Part shown: one piece after another, positions 34,654 to 42,014 of the stretch
Numbering within the stretch: the stretch's first letter is position 1
How the letters are laid out: each line of letters begins with the position of its first letter
Assembly: GCF_003755175.1 (NCBI RefSeq)
Contig: NZ_RKHX01000004.1
Span: forward strand, 186,001 to 250,000
Direction of reading: 5' to 3'
Source: Cellulomonas sp. PhB150
GTDB taxonomy: Bacteria > Actinomycetota > Actinomycetes > Actinomycetales > Cellulomonadaceae
DNA: 64,000 nt
Notes under the pieces: model-generated
What the model was told of the DNA's origin: nothing
The model's database searches: none
What the model saw: only the letters and a program-made list of their open reading frames with translations
Translations under genes and position numbers: made by a program

Positions 34654-35151
34654 ATGCGTCACGCCACCGTCCTCGTTCTGCGCGGACTCATCGCGCTGCT
34701 GCTCGTCGGCCTCGTCCTCGTCCAGGTGATGATCCTGCCGCTGCTCGGCGTCGACATCGCCGAGGAGCACCCCGACCTGACCTTCCTGCGCTGGGCGGTC
34801 GTCGTCCTCGGCATCCTCGGGGTCCTCACCGTCGAGGTCGCGCTCGTGTGCATCTGGCGGCTGCTGACGATGGTCGACCGGGACACCGTGTTCAGCTCGG
34901 CTGCATTCCGCTACGTCGACGTCGTGATCGGTGCTGCCGTGGCCGCGACGCTGCTGGCGGTGGTGCTGTCGTTCGTGCTGGCGCCGGGCGAGACGGTCGC
35001 ACCGGGGCTCGTGCTGCTGGTGGTCACGGGTGGCGTCGGCACGGCGGGGATCGCCCTGCTCGTCGTCGTGCTGCGGGCCCTGCTGGTCAAGGCGGTCGCG
35101 CTCGACACCACGGCCACCACGCTGCGGGCCGAGCTCGACGAGGTCATCTGA
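34654..35151 (+). CDS. DUF2975 membrane protein
   Basis: 165 residues with four membrane helices (about 6-26, 42-66, 89-112, 122-146) and the family's LLTMVDRDTVFSSAAFRYVD loop. DUF2975 proteins are nearly always paired with a small Cro/C1-type regulator, as here with a one-base TGATG overlap. Role unknown. AGGAG lies 5 bases before ATG. Confidence 0.9.
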   Translation: MRHATVLVLRGLIALLLVGLVLVQVMILPLLGVDIAEEHPDLTFLRWAVVVLGILGVLTVEVALVCIWRLLTMVDRDTVFSSAAFRYVDVVIGAAVAATLLAVVLSFVLAPGETVAPGLVLLVVTGGVGTAGIALLVVVLRALLVKAVALDTTATTLRAELDEVI

Positions 35152-35363
35152 TGCCGATCGTCGTCGACATCGACGTCATGCTCGCGCGCCGGCGGATGTC
35201 CGTGGGCGAGCTCGCGGAGCGCATCGGCATCACGCCCGCCAACCTCGCGGTGCTCAAGAACGGTCGGGCGAAGGCCGTGCGGTTCAGCACCCTCGAGGCG
35301 CTCTGCGAGGCGCTCGACTGCCAGCCCGCGGACCTGCTGCGGCACGAGCCTGCCGACAGCTAG
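35151..35363 (+). CDS. Cro/C1 (XRE, YozG-like) regulator
   Basis: 70 residues: a single helix-turn-helix domain (MLARRRMSVGELAERIGITP, ANLAVLKNGRAKAVRFSTLE, ALCDALxCxPADLL-type end). Overlaps the DUF2975 stop by one base, so translation is coupled. It probably binds the double repeat upstream of the pair. Its end overlaps the convergent gene by four bases. Confidence 0.9.
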   Translation: MPIVVDIDVMLARRRMSVGELAERIGITPANLAVLKNGRAKAVRFSTLEALCEALDCQPADLLRHEPADS

Positions 35364-36496
35364 CGCAACCCGCGCATCGCCTCGCGGACCTCGGCGAAGC
35401 ACAGCCTCCGGTCGACGGCGCCACTGGCGAGGCACTCGGCGGCGCCGGCCGCGGCCTGTGCGGAGTCGCCGTGCCCGGCCGCCTGGACCGTGCTGATCGC
35501 CGCGGCGCGCGGGTCGAGCGAGAGATCGGGCTCGGCGCCGCCGCCGATCACCAGGACGGCGACCCGCTCGGAGGCTTCCGCGGGGTGCCGGTCGAAGGCC
35601 GCCCACATCGTCGACCAGTCCTGCCAGCGCTCCGGTGCCGGCAGCCCCCGCGCGATGCGGTCGAGCGCCTCGCCCACCCACGGGTGGTCACGGACTCCCG
35701 CGAGCTCGCACGCACGGGTTGCCGCCCAGGTCGCGAGGTGACGTTGCCGCTCCGCAGGCAGCTCCACGATCTCGTCCACCAGCAGCCGATCGGACCTGCC
35801 CAGCTGCACGGCGGGCCAGTCCCAGGCGCGGACCTCGTCGGAGGGGAGGCGCCCGTTCCAGTCCTCCAGCTCGTCCTCGTCGCGGCCCGCCTGCTCCTCC
35901 TCGGGCGTCATCGGGCGAAGACTGAAGGGACCGACGTCCTCGGGCTCCTCGGACGGTTCGTACGGCTGCGTATCGGCAGCGGCCTCGTGCCAGTACGCCG
36001 CGGCTTCACTCGTCTGGCGCACCACGACGTCCGGCTGCCACGGGCCGGGCCACAGCTGCAGGAGGTAGCGGTCGGGTGCACTCTGGCCGTCGCCAGGGTT
36101 GTCCATCGCCCGGCCCGCGTCCATCCCCGAAGCCGACCATCGTGCTCGGTACCGGCCCGGCTGCGGCGTCACGACGCGGTGGACGTCCTCGAAGGCCGTG
36201 ACGGCGTAGTCGCCGACGAGCACCTCGAACGAGGCCTCGACCACGTCCTGCCAGTCCGGACCAAGCTCCGGTGCCTCCTCGTGGGACTCGACCCGGACCG
36301 GCACGTCACCCGTGTGCAGGCCCGTCACCATCGACAGACAACCGGGCACAGCGGCACCGCACAGTCCGTTGGCCTGCCCACCCCGCGCCTCGAGAAGGAA
36401 GCCGGAGCTGGGCGCCTCCTCGGGCTCGAACGCGAGGAAGCCGTAGTGCACCCGCACCGGGCCGTCGAAGAGCACCCGCATGTCATCCCCCTGCAC
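35360..36496 (-). CDS. Hypothetical protein, acidic
   Basis: 378 residues, acidic, with no membrane helix or signal peptide. The N-terminal half has a beta-rich look (MRVLFDGPVRVHYGFLAFEP; ASFEVLVGDYAVTAF) and the C-terminal half is helical. Not recognised; the layout with a separate body ending in repeated Ala-rich helices resembles immunity-like or stress proteins but I cannot support that. The second ATG (36481, MRVLFDG) is an equally good start. Confidence 0.6.
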   Translation of the reverse strand: MQGDDMRVLFDGPVRVHYGFLAFEPEEAPSSGFLLEARGGQANGLCGAAVPGCLSMVTGLHTGDVPVRVESHEEAPELGPDWQDVVEASFEVLVGDYAVTAFEDVHRVVTPQPGRYRARWSASGMDAGRAMDNPGDGQSAPDRYLLQLWPGPWQPDVVVRQTSEAAAYWHEAAADTQPYEPSEEPEDVGPFSLRPMTPEEEQAGRDEDELEDWNGRLPSDEVRAWDWPAVQLGRSDRLLVDEIVELPAERQRHLATWAATRACELAGVRDHPWVGEALDRIARGLPAPERWQDWSTMWAAFDRHPAEASERVAVLVIGGGAEPDLSLDPRAAAISTVQAAGHGDSAQAAAGAAECLASGAVDRRLCFAEVREAMRGLR

Positions 36497-36551
36497 GTGG
36501 CCGGTCAGCTGATGGCCATCATGTCGGGGCGCGCCCCGCGGCGCTGGGGTT

Positions 36552-36812
36552 TCAGGCGGCCTTGCGGCCCCGGCTCCAGCGCCAGATCGCGGTCACGATG
36601 ATCGCGCCGACGATGGATCCGATGATGCCGCTCGGGTGGATCTCGAGGCCGTCGCCCGCGAGCAGGCTGAACAGCAGGCCGCCGATGAACGAGCCGACGA
36701 GGCCCGCGACGATAGCCATCGTCCAGTCGATGCTCTTGCCCTCCCTGCCGAGGATGAGCTGCGCCGCCGCACCGATGAGCATGCCGAAGAGGATCAGGCC
36801 GAGAATGAGCAT
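36552..36812 (-). CDS. GlsB/YeaQ/YmgE-family stress membrane protein
   Basis: 86 residues with three short membrane helices and the family pattern LILFGMLIGAAAQLILGRE, then GLVGSFIGGLLFSL and IIGSIVGAIIVTAIWRW. These small transglycosylase-associated proteins are induced by general stress; biochemical role unknown. Confidence 0.9.
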   Translation of the reverse strand: MLILGLILFGMLIGAAAQLILGREGKSIDWTMAIVAGLVGSFIGGLLFSLLAGDGLEIHPSGIIGSIVGAIIVTAIWRWSRGRKAA

Positions 36813-36903
36813 GGCCAGAGACTAGGGCACCACGTCGCGACGCACCTACGACGGCCCGCGAGAGCCGCTCGACAGCCTCCCGCCGCGGTGGCACGGTGCC
36901 GGG

Positions 36904-37533
36904 ATGAGCAGCGCCGCGTACTGGGACCGGGAGGCCGCGAGCTACGACCGGCGGACCGCATTCCTCGAGCGCCGGCTGCTCGCACCGGCCCGCGCGTGGG
37001 CAGCCGAGAGGGTCCGAGGGCGGACGCTCGAGGTCGCGATCGGCACCGGCGCGAACCTGCCGTACTACGCCGCGCGCGCGACGAGCGTGACGGGGGTCGA
37101 CCTCAGCGCGGAGATGCTCGCCGCGAGCGCTCGTCGGGCAGCGGACCTCGACGTCAGCATCGAGCTGCTTCGGGCCGACGTGGCGGCGCTGCCGTTCGAG
37201 CCCGCCTCGTTCGACACCGTGCTGTGCACGTTCGCCCTCTGCGGCGTGGACGACGAGCGGGCCGCGCTGCGCGAGATGGGGCGCGTGCTGCGGCCCGGGG
37301 GCCGAGTCGTGGTAGCCGACCACGTGGTCTCGTCGGCCGCGGCCTTCCGCCTGCTGCAGCGCCTGCTCGACGCGACCGCCGCGCGCGAGTCGGGCGAGCA
37401 CCACCGGCGCCGCCCGGTTCTCGTCGTGCCGGACGCCGGACTCGTCGTGCAGGAGCAGGAGGCCGGCCGGTTCCGCCTCGTCGAGCGGTTCGTCGCGGTC
37501 AGGCAGCCGGCTCCAGGAGCACCACCGGGATGA
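36904..37533 (+). CDS. Class I SAM-dependent methyltransferase
   Basis: 209 residues with motif I TLEVAIGTGANLPYY, motif II VTGVDLSAEMLA, and LPFEPASFDTVLCTFALC, as in UbiE/PmtA-like small-molecule or phospholipid methyltransferases. Acceptor unknown. Its 3' end overlaps the convergent deazaflavin-reductase gene by 35 bases. Confidence 0.88.
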   Translation: MSSAAYWDREAASYDRRTAFLERRLLAPARAWAAERVRGRTLEVAIGTGANLPYYAARATSVTGVDLSAEMLAASARRAADLDVSIELLRADVAALPFEPASFDTVLCTFALCGVDDERAALREMGRVLRPGGRVVVADHVVSSAAAFRLLQRLLDATAARESGEHHRRRPVLVVPDAGLVVQEQEAGRFRLVERFVAVRQPAPGAPPG

Positions 37534-37930
37534 CCCGCGACGTCCGCGACTGGTACTCGGCGTAGTTCGACAGGGCGGCGGTGATCTGCGGCCAGAGCCG
37601 CTCCCGCTCGTCGGGCTCGGCGATCCGCGCCAGCATCGGGCGCCGCGGGCCACCCGCGAGCGCGACCTGCACGTGCGGGTCGTCGCGCAGGTTGAGGAAC
37701 CAGGCGGGGTCGAAGTCGTCGCCACCGCGCGACGCGACGACGACCAGCGCCTCCCCGACCTGAACCGGAGAGGTGAGCATCGAGACGCGCGGCTTGCCGG
37801 TGCGCCGGCCCGTGGTGGTGAGCTCGAGCGAGGGGTTGCCGCCCAGCGCTGCGCCCAGTCGGCCGCCGCTCAGCTTGAGCGCCGCACGGTGCAGCCCACT
37901 GAGCGACTTCATGAGCAGGGTGCTGGGCAT
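37499..37930 (-). CDS. Deazaflavin (F420)-dependent nitroreductase-family protein
   Basis: 143 residues. The split-barrel pattern LELTTTGRRTGKPRVSMLTS followed by VVVASRGGDDFDPAWFLNLR matches Ddn-like F420-dependent reductases (DUF385). Converts small substrates with F420H2; substrate unknown. ATG 37930 chosen by family alignment. Convergent overlap with the methyltransferase gene. Confidence 0.88.
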   Translation of the reverse strand: MPSTLLMKSLSGLHRAALKLSGGRLGAALGGNPSLELTTTGRRTGKPRVSMLTSPVQVGEALVVVASRGGDDFDPAWFLNLRDDPHVQVALAGGPRRPMLARIAEPDERERLWPQITAALSNYAEYQSRTSRVIPVVLLEPAA

Positions 37931-37979
37931 GGGGCGATCGTCGCACCGATGTCGGTTGCTCGCGCTAGCGTCGGTCGGC

Positions 37980-38381
37980 ATGACCAGATTCGTGATCGAC
38001 GCCGGGGTCGCGCTGCGGCTGGCGGCCACCGACGCCGTCGTCCCGCACGAGCTGCTCGCGCCCACGCTGCTGCGCTCGCAGGTGCTCTCGACGATGCACG
38101 AGGCCGTGCACCGCGGCGAGCTCTCGTCGTCGGAGGCCCGCAAGCGAGTCTCCGCCGTGGGTCGGATGCGGATCCGGCTGCTCGGCGACGCCGTGCTGCG
38201 CGGGCAGGCGTGGAAGTTCGCCGACGAGCTCGGGGTCGCCTCGACGTATGACGCGGAGTACGTCGCACTGACGCGGCTGCAGGGCGACTACCTCGTGACC
38301 CTCGACGAGGACCTCGCGCGCGCCGCCGCGCGCCTGGTGCCGGTCGCGCCGTTCGAGTCGTTGCTGGACCCGTCGGCCTGA
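37980..38381 (+). CDS. PIN-domain protein (VapC-like), no visible antitoxin
   Basis: 133 residues with PIN acidic positions: D near the start (FVIDAGVALRLA), E in EAVHRGELS, D in STYDAEYVALTRL and a final D in LVTLDEDLARAA. PIN proteins cleave RNA. Type II partners normally sit directly upstream; here the upstream gene points away and is a reductase, so this is an orphan. It is 17 bases before a MazF-like gene. Confidence 0.8.
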   Translation: MTRFVIDAGVALRLAATDAVVPHELLAPTLLRSQVLSTMHEAVHRGELSSSEARKRVSAVGRMRIRLLGDAVLRGQAWKFADELGVASTYDAEYVALTRLQGDYLVTLDEDLARAAARLVPVAPFESLLDPSA

Positions 38382-38398
38382 GCCCTATGCTCCCGCGC

Positions 38399-38782
38399 AT
38401 GGGTGACATCTCCTGGACGTGGTGGGCCGTCTGCGCCGTCGTCGTGCTGGCCCTGCTCTGGGGCTCACGCCGGCCGCGACCGCGCGTCGGCGAGGTCTGG
38501 TTCGCGCAGGTGCCGTTCGAGGACGGGACCGGCAGCAAGGACCGTCCGGTGCTCGTGCTCTCGGTCTCCGGACGGACGTGCGAGGTCGCCCGGTTCACGT
38601 CGCAGAACCGCGACGCCCGGCGCGACCACGAGCGGGTTCCGGTCGGTGTGACGGGCCTGCCGAAGGGCAGCTGGATCAACCTGCGGCCGACGACCCTGCG
38701 GCGCTCGGCGTTCCGCCGCCGGACCGGGAAGCCGGGCAAGGCGTACGTCGCCTGGTACCGGGAGGCGGCGGTGACCCGTTGA
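38399..38782 (+). CDS. MazF/PemK-like protein with an N-terminal membrane helix
   Basis: 127 residues. A hydrophobic helix (about 4-22, WTWWAVCAVVVLALLWGS) precedes a MazF/PemK-like barrel (RVGEVWFAQVPFEDGTGSKD, RPVLVLSVSG, GLPKGSWINLRP). MazF toxins are normally soluble ribonucleases; the added anchor is unusual. ATG 38387 is also possible. The adjacent PIN gene makes two RNase-like genes in a row. Confidence 0.75.
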   Translation: MGDISWTWWAVCAVVVLALLWGSRRPRPRVGEVWFAQVPFEDGTGSKDRPVLVLSVSGRTCEVARFTSQNRDARRDHERVPVGVTGLPKGSWINLRPTTLRRSAFRRRTGKPGKAYVAWYREAAVTR

Positions 38783-38813
38783 CCCGCCGCGCGGGCCGGG
38801 CCATGATCCGGGC

Positions 38814-39077
38814 ATGACTGACTCGCGAACCCGGCTGACCCTGCCCGCGGTCGCCGTGCTGGCGGGACTGCTCGTCGTCGGCGGTGGCTGGCTCGTCTGG
38901 CACTCGTCCCGCACTGCGACGTTCGGCTGGTTCGCCTACGCGCCGATGTCGGAGACGGTCTACTCGCCGGGCATCCTCACGACGACGGACTGGGTCGGGC
39001 TCGCGCTCGTCGCCGTCGGGCTGCTGGCCCTCGGTGCCGTCGGCGGGCACGCGCTCGGGCGGCGCCGCCGCGCCTGA
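38814..39077 (+). CDS. Small two-helix membrane protein
   Basis: 87 residues with two membrane helices (about 8-26 and 55-78) and an external loop with a Tyr/Pro-rich stretch (FGWFAYAPMSETVYSPG). Not recognised. Ends 2 bases from the convergent VOC gene's stop. Confidence 0.7.
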   Translation: MTDSRTRLTLPAVAVLAGLLVVGGGWLVWHSSRTATFGWFAYAPMSETVYSPGILTTTDWVGLALVAVGLLALGAVGGHALGRRRRA

Positions 39078-39079
39078 CC

Positions 39080-39508
39080 TCACTCCCCGAACCGACCGCG
39101 AGCCTCGAGCGGGATCAGCGGCTTGTCCGCGCGGGCGCGGATCTGCTGGACCGCCCACGTGTTCCCGTCCGGGTCGGCGAAGCCGAAGAACGTGCCGCCG
39201 TCGCGCTCGTCGAACACCGTGATCTCGGAGGCCTCGACCCCCCGTCCGAGCAGCTCCGCGCGGGCGGCCTCTGCGTCCGCGACGACAAGCTGCAGCGCCT
39301 TGAGCGAGCCCGGCGCCATCTCGTTCTGCGAGGGCAGGTTGCCGATCACGATCGAGCAGCCCGACCCAGGAGGGGTCAGCTGGGCGACGTGCATGAACTC
39401 GTTCTCGGTGTCGTGGTCGAGGTGGAAGCCGACCTGGTCGCGGTAGAACGCGATCGAGGCGGCCAGGTCGCTGACGGGGACGACGACGACTTCCAGGGTC
39501 CAGTCCAT
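39080..39508 (-). CDS. VOC family protein
   Basis: 142 residues beginning MDWTLEVVVVPVSDLAASIA and carrying GGTFFGFADPDGNTWAVQQI, the two VOC half-motifs. Glyoxalase/bleomycin-resistance fold; ligand unknown. A GTG at 39514 gives a GTGA overlap with the upstream stop and is an alternative start. Confidence 0.85.
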   Translation of the reverse strand: MDWTLEVVVVPVSDLAASIAFYRDQVGFHLDHDTENEFMHVAQLTPPGSGCSIVIGNLPSQNEMAPGSLKALQLVVADAEAARAELLGRGVEASEITVFDERDGGTFFGFADPDGNTWAVQQIRARADKPLIPLEARGRFGE

Positions 39509-39510
39509 GG

Positions 39511-40125
39511 TCACTCGCTCTCGTGGTCGAACCAGCCGCCGGGCGGCGGCGTGGGGCGCGGGGGTGGTTCGTGGCTGTCGGGCGGGTCCGGGACCCAGGG
39601 CCAGAGCTCGACGACGCGGGACCGGGCTGCCGCGAGGTCGTCGGCGGCCAGGACGGCGCGACCCTCGGGCAGGCCGTGGTCGACCGCGTGCACGACGACG
39701 GTGAGGTCGCCCGCCGGCGGCGCCGGGCTGAGCCAGTACGAGAACGCGAACGATCGGCCGCCACCGCCACCGCCCTGCGCCGTCATCACCACACCGTCGT
39801 CCCTCTCGTCGAGCCGGTAGGTGTCCACCGCGACACGTCGGCCGTCCGCCAGCTCCACCCCGACCAGTGGCTCGTCCGGCATGCCACGGCCGTACCTCGC
39901 ACCGCGCGCCTCCTGGCGCCGACTGAGCTGCACCGAGAGCAGGACGCCCGCGCTGTAGTGCACCGCGGACCCGAGCACCGCGGCGGCGTCGTCGGTCGCG
40001 ACGATCACCACGGGTCCCCGGACCAGCGCACCGACCTCGTTCTCCGGCGGCGACCAGCGCACCCGCACGGCGCGCTGCTGCTCCGGGTCCGGCTCACCGT
40101 CGTCGCCTACCACCACCGAGTGCAT
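39511..40125 (-). CDS. Hypothetical protein
   Basis: 204 residues, proline-rich at the C-terminus (HEPPPRPTPPPGGWFDHESE). A beta-rich body (VVIVATDDAAAVLGSAVHY, VGVELADGRRVAVDTYRLD) is visible but no family is recognised. Same strand and nearly overlapping with the VOC gene, so co-transcribed. Start chosen at the ATG where protein-like sequence begins. Confidence 0.6.
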   Translation of the reverse strand: MHSVVVGDDGEPDPEQQRAVRVRWSPPENEVGALVRGPVVIVATDDAAAVLGSAVHYSAGVLLSVQLSRRQEARGARYGRGMPDEPLVGVELADGRRVAVDTYRLDERDDGVVMTAQGGGGGGRSFAFSYWLSPAPPAGDLTVVVHAVDHGLPEGRAVLAADDLAAARSRVVELWPWVPDPPDSHEPPPRPTPPPGGWFDHESE

Positions 40126-40166
40126 CGCCCCAGAGTGGCGGACCGCCGGTCCGCGCACAACGCCCC

Positions 40167-40562
40167 TCAGTCGCCCGCGACCAGCTCGACCTCGAAGCCG
40201 GCCGCGTCCTCGAGGTACGCGGCGTAGTGCTGCGGGCCCCCGGCGAACGGGTGCCGGTCGGCGAACAGGAGCGACCAGCCGTGCTGGCCGGCCGCGGCCA
40301 CGAGGTCGTCGACCTCCGCGCGCGTGCCCGCGTGGAACGCGAGGTGGTTGACGCCGGGACGGGTCCGGTCGTGCCGTTCGTCGCGCACGTCCGGCCCGGC
40401 CTCCAGCACGACGTAGGCGTCGCCGAGCCGCCAGCTCTCGCCGCGCGGCCAGGTATCGGTCCGGGCGTACCCGAGCTCGCCGAGGAGCCACCCCCACGGG
40501 CCTGCGGCCGACGCCAGGTCCTCGACCCAGATCTCGACGTGGTGCAGCGCTCCGCGGTTCAC
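40167..40562 (-). CDS. VOC family protein
   Basis: 131 residues: VNRGALHHVEIWVEDLASAA at the start, NHLAFHAG in the middle, and HYAAYLEDAAGFEVELVAG at the end, with Glu/His metal ligands of the VOC family. GTG start overlaps the stop of a truncated DinB-like ORF (GTGA), which would give translational coupling. Confidence 0.82.
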   Translation of the reverse strand: MNRGALHHVEIWVEDLASAAGPWGWLLGELGYARTDTWPRGESWRLGDAYVVLEAGPDVRDERHDRTRPGVNHLAFHAGTRAEVDDLVAAAGQHGWSLLFADRHPFAGGPQHYAAYLEDAAGFEVELVAGD

Positions 40563-40690
40563 CTGCTCATCGTGCCGGGTCCGGCGTCGCGGTACAGGTC
40601 GCGCAGCAGGCACGTCTCACCGCCGTGGTGCATCGCCTCGCGGTCGAGGTGCAGCGCGAGGCCGCCCATCGTGTCGTCCGCGGACGCCCC
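40559..40690 (-). pseudogene. C-terminal fragment of a DinB-superfamily protein
   Basis: The last about 40 codons read ADDTMGGLALHLDREAMHHG then GETCLLRDLYRDA, which is the typical C-terminal helix of DinB/DUF664 proteins (E-x-x-H-H-G-G-E). The N-terminal three quarters are missing: upstream on this strand the frame runs into C-rich low-complexity sequence and then the left palindrome of the nuclease cassette. No other part of the gene is seen beyond the cassette (41910-42014). Confidence 0.7.
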
Positions 40691-40734
40691 GCCGCGTGGC
40701 GCTCCCGCGCGCCGCCCTCCCCCCCCCGCCCCCC

Positions 40735-40801
40735 GAGAACGACCCTCGCGTCCGAGGGCGACCGTTCGGGGCGGTCGTTCTCGAGCGCAGGGGTCGTTCT
40801 C
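40735..40801. repeat. Left 67-bp palindrome of cassette A
   Basis: Outer arms GAGAACGACCC (40735-40745) and GGGTCGTTCTC (40791-40801); the inner half is also self-complementary, including CCCTCG/CGAGGG (40743-40758) and CGACCG/CGGTCG (40759-40777). Same length as the right copy; 51/67 identical. Confidence 0.85.
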
Positions 40802-40819
40802 GAGGACGGGCGGCGGGGG

Positions 40820-40828
40820 TTGTCCACA
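40820..40828 (+). promoter_or_regulatory. DnaA-box-like TTGTCCACA upstream of the nuclease gene
   Basis: TTGTCCACA matches the actinobacterial DnaA-box consensus, 52 bases before the ATG. A degenerate form (GTGTCCCCA, followed by the same AGAT) lies at 53618 in cassette B at the equivalent place. May be chance or a shared promoter feature. Confidence 0.35.
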
Positions 40829-40879
40829 GATCGGCGTGAGGGCCGCCACGGCTGGCGCCGGCGCGCCACGCTGACGGGC

Positions 40880-41817
40880 ATGCCTCGTCGTCCTGGGTCG
40901 TCGTCCGGCCTCAATCCCCGAGCGGGCCGCCGCGCGTCTTCCTGGCCCGTGACCATCCACGGGAACTCATCGCCCGGATGGTCGCCAAGGGCGCTGCGGT
41001 CCCCGTGCATCGAGGTGCCTATCGACGTCCAGGGGACGACGACACGCCGCGCGACGTGGCGCTCGCCCGGATCGTCGCGGCGCACCACCAGCTCCGGGGC
41101 GAGCACGTCTTCAGCCATACGTCCGCGGCACTCCTGCATGGCCTGACGACGTGGCGCACCGCCGCGAAGGCCGAGATCTACCAAACGACGTCGCGGAGCG
41201 GTCACGGGTCCTCCCACCTGCTCCGGCACGTCCCGATGCCCCCGGTCGCGGACCGCGCCACGGTCGTCGGCCTGCCCGCCACGACCCTGGCACGGACGGC
41301 GTGGGACTGCATGTGCGTCCTGCCCGCCGGGGACGCGCTCGTCGTCGCGGATGCAGCGCTGCACGCAGGAGTCACGGCGGCCGAGCTCGGCGCTTTCGCC
41401 AGGCGCGGCGGGCGCGGTCACTCGCGAGCCATGCGCATCCTCGACGTCGCCGACGACGGGCCCGAGTCGGCGCCCGAGTCGATGTGCCGGTACCGGCTCC
41501 TGGTTGCCGGGTACCCGCCGCTGACCACCCAGATCCCGGTCGAGACGCGATTCGGCACCTACTTCGGGGATCTCGGCTGGCCCGAGTGGAGGGTGCTGTT
41601 CGAGTACGACGGCAGAGTGAAGTACGAGGGGAACGCGACGGAGACCTTCATGGCCGAGAAGCGTCGCCACGACGCTGTCGTCGAGAAGGGCTGGCGCGTG
41701 CTGCGGGTGACCAAGGAGGACCTCGCGACCCGGCGGGCCTTCGAGACGCGCGTCGCGAAGCTCGTCCCAGGGGGAGCGGCGGCCGCGCTCCACCCCCGTC
41801 GCGAGCTGCGCTGGTGA
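40880..41817 (+). pseudogene. AbiEi-like/DUF559-like nuclease gene of cassette A, N-terminal frameshift
   Basis: ATG 40880 opens MPRRPGSSSGLNP, matching the paralogue's MPRRPGARAHIEP, but the conserved body (VFLARDHPRELIARMVAKGA onward) is in another frame; the shift falls about 40919-40935 (17 bases where the paralogue has 15). No ATG/GTG/TTG exists in the body frame between the stop at 40837 and ATG 40978, which would delete half the winged helix. The body keeps HVFSHTSAALLHGL, LPATTLARTAWDC, FGDLGWPEWRVLFEYDGRVK (D, E-x-D-x-x-x-K nuclease core) and RVLRVTKEDL. Either inactive, expressed from 40978 as a 279-residue protein, or a sequencing error. Confidence 0.7.
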
Positions 41818-41842
41818 CCCGCGCCGGCAGCGACTGCTGCTC

Positions 41843-41909
41843 GAGAACGACCCTCCGGTGTGAGAGCGACCGTCCCGGAGGGTCGGTCTCACACCGGGGG
41901 GTCGTTCTC
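41843..41909. repeat. Right 67-bp palindrome of cassette A
   Basis: Arms pair over about 33 bp (41843-41875 with 41877-41909) with only two clear mismatches and a G-U pair; the outer 11 bp equal those of the left copy. It begins 25 bases after the nuclease stop. A run of G/C-only sequence (41930-42005) follows. Confidence 0.88.
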
Positions 41910-42014
41910 AGCGAGGCGATGGGCGCGCGGGCGGGGAAGCGCGGGCGGAGGGGCGGCGCGGGTCGGGGCGGGGCCGGGCGGGCCGGGGGGCGGCGGGGGC
42001 CGGCGGGGGTGGCG

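Larger units (their letters stand above)
40735..41909 (+). mobile_element. Palindrome-flanked nuclease cassette A (frameshifted gene)
   Basis: A 1175-bp unit: left 67-bp palindrome (40735-40801), a gene encoding an AbiEi-like winged helix plus Vsr/DUF559-like nuclease, and right 67-bp palindrome (41843-41909). The two palindromes match at 51 of 67 positions and begin and end with the same arms (GAGAACGACCC ... GGGTCGTTCTC). Cassette B at 53485 has the same plan with a different palindrome. Outside the ends are C-rich (left) and G-rich (right) tracts. The mobility is inferred, not shown. Confidence 0.6.

Noticed and set aside
40735-41909. Conventional IS element
   Set aside because: No DDE, tyrosine or serine transposase motif and no short target-site duplication that I could find; the terminal structures are palindromes rather than inverted repeats of each other only.
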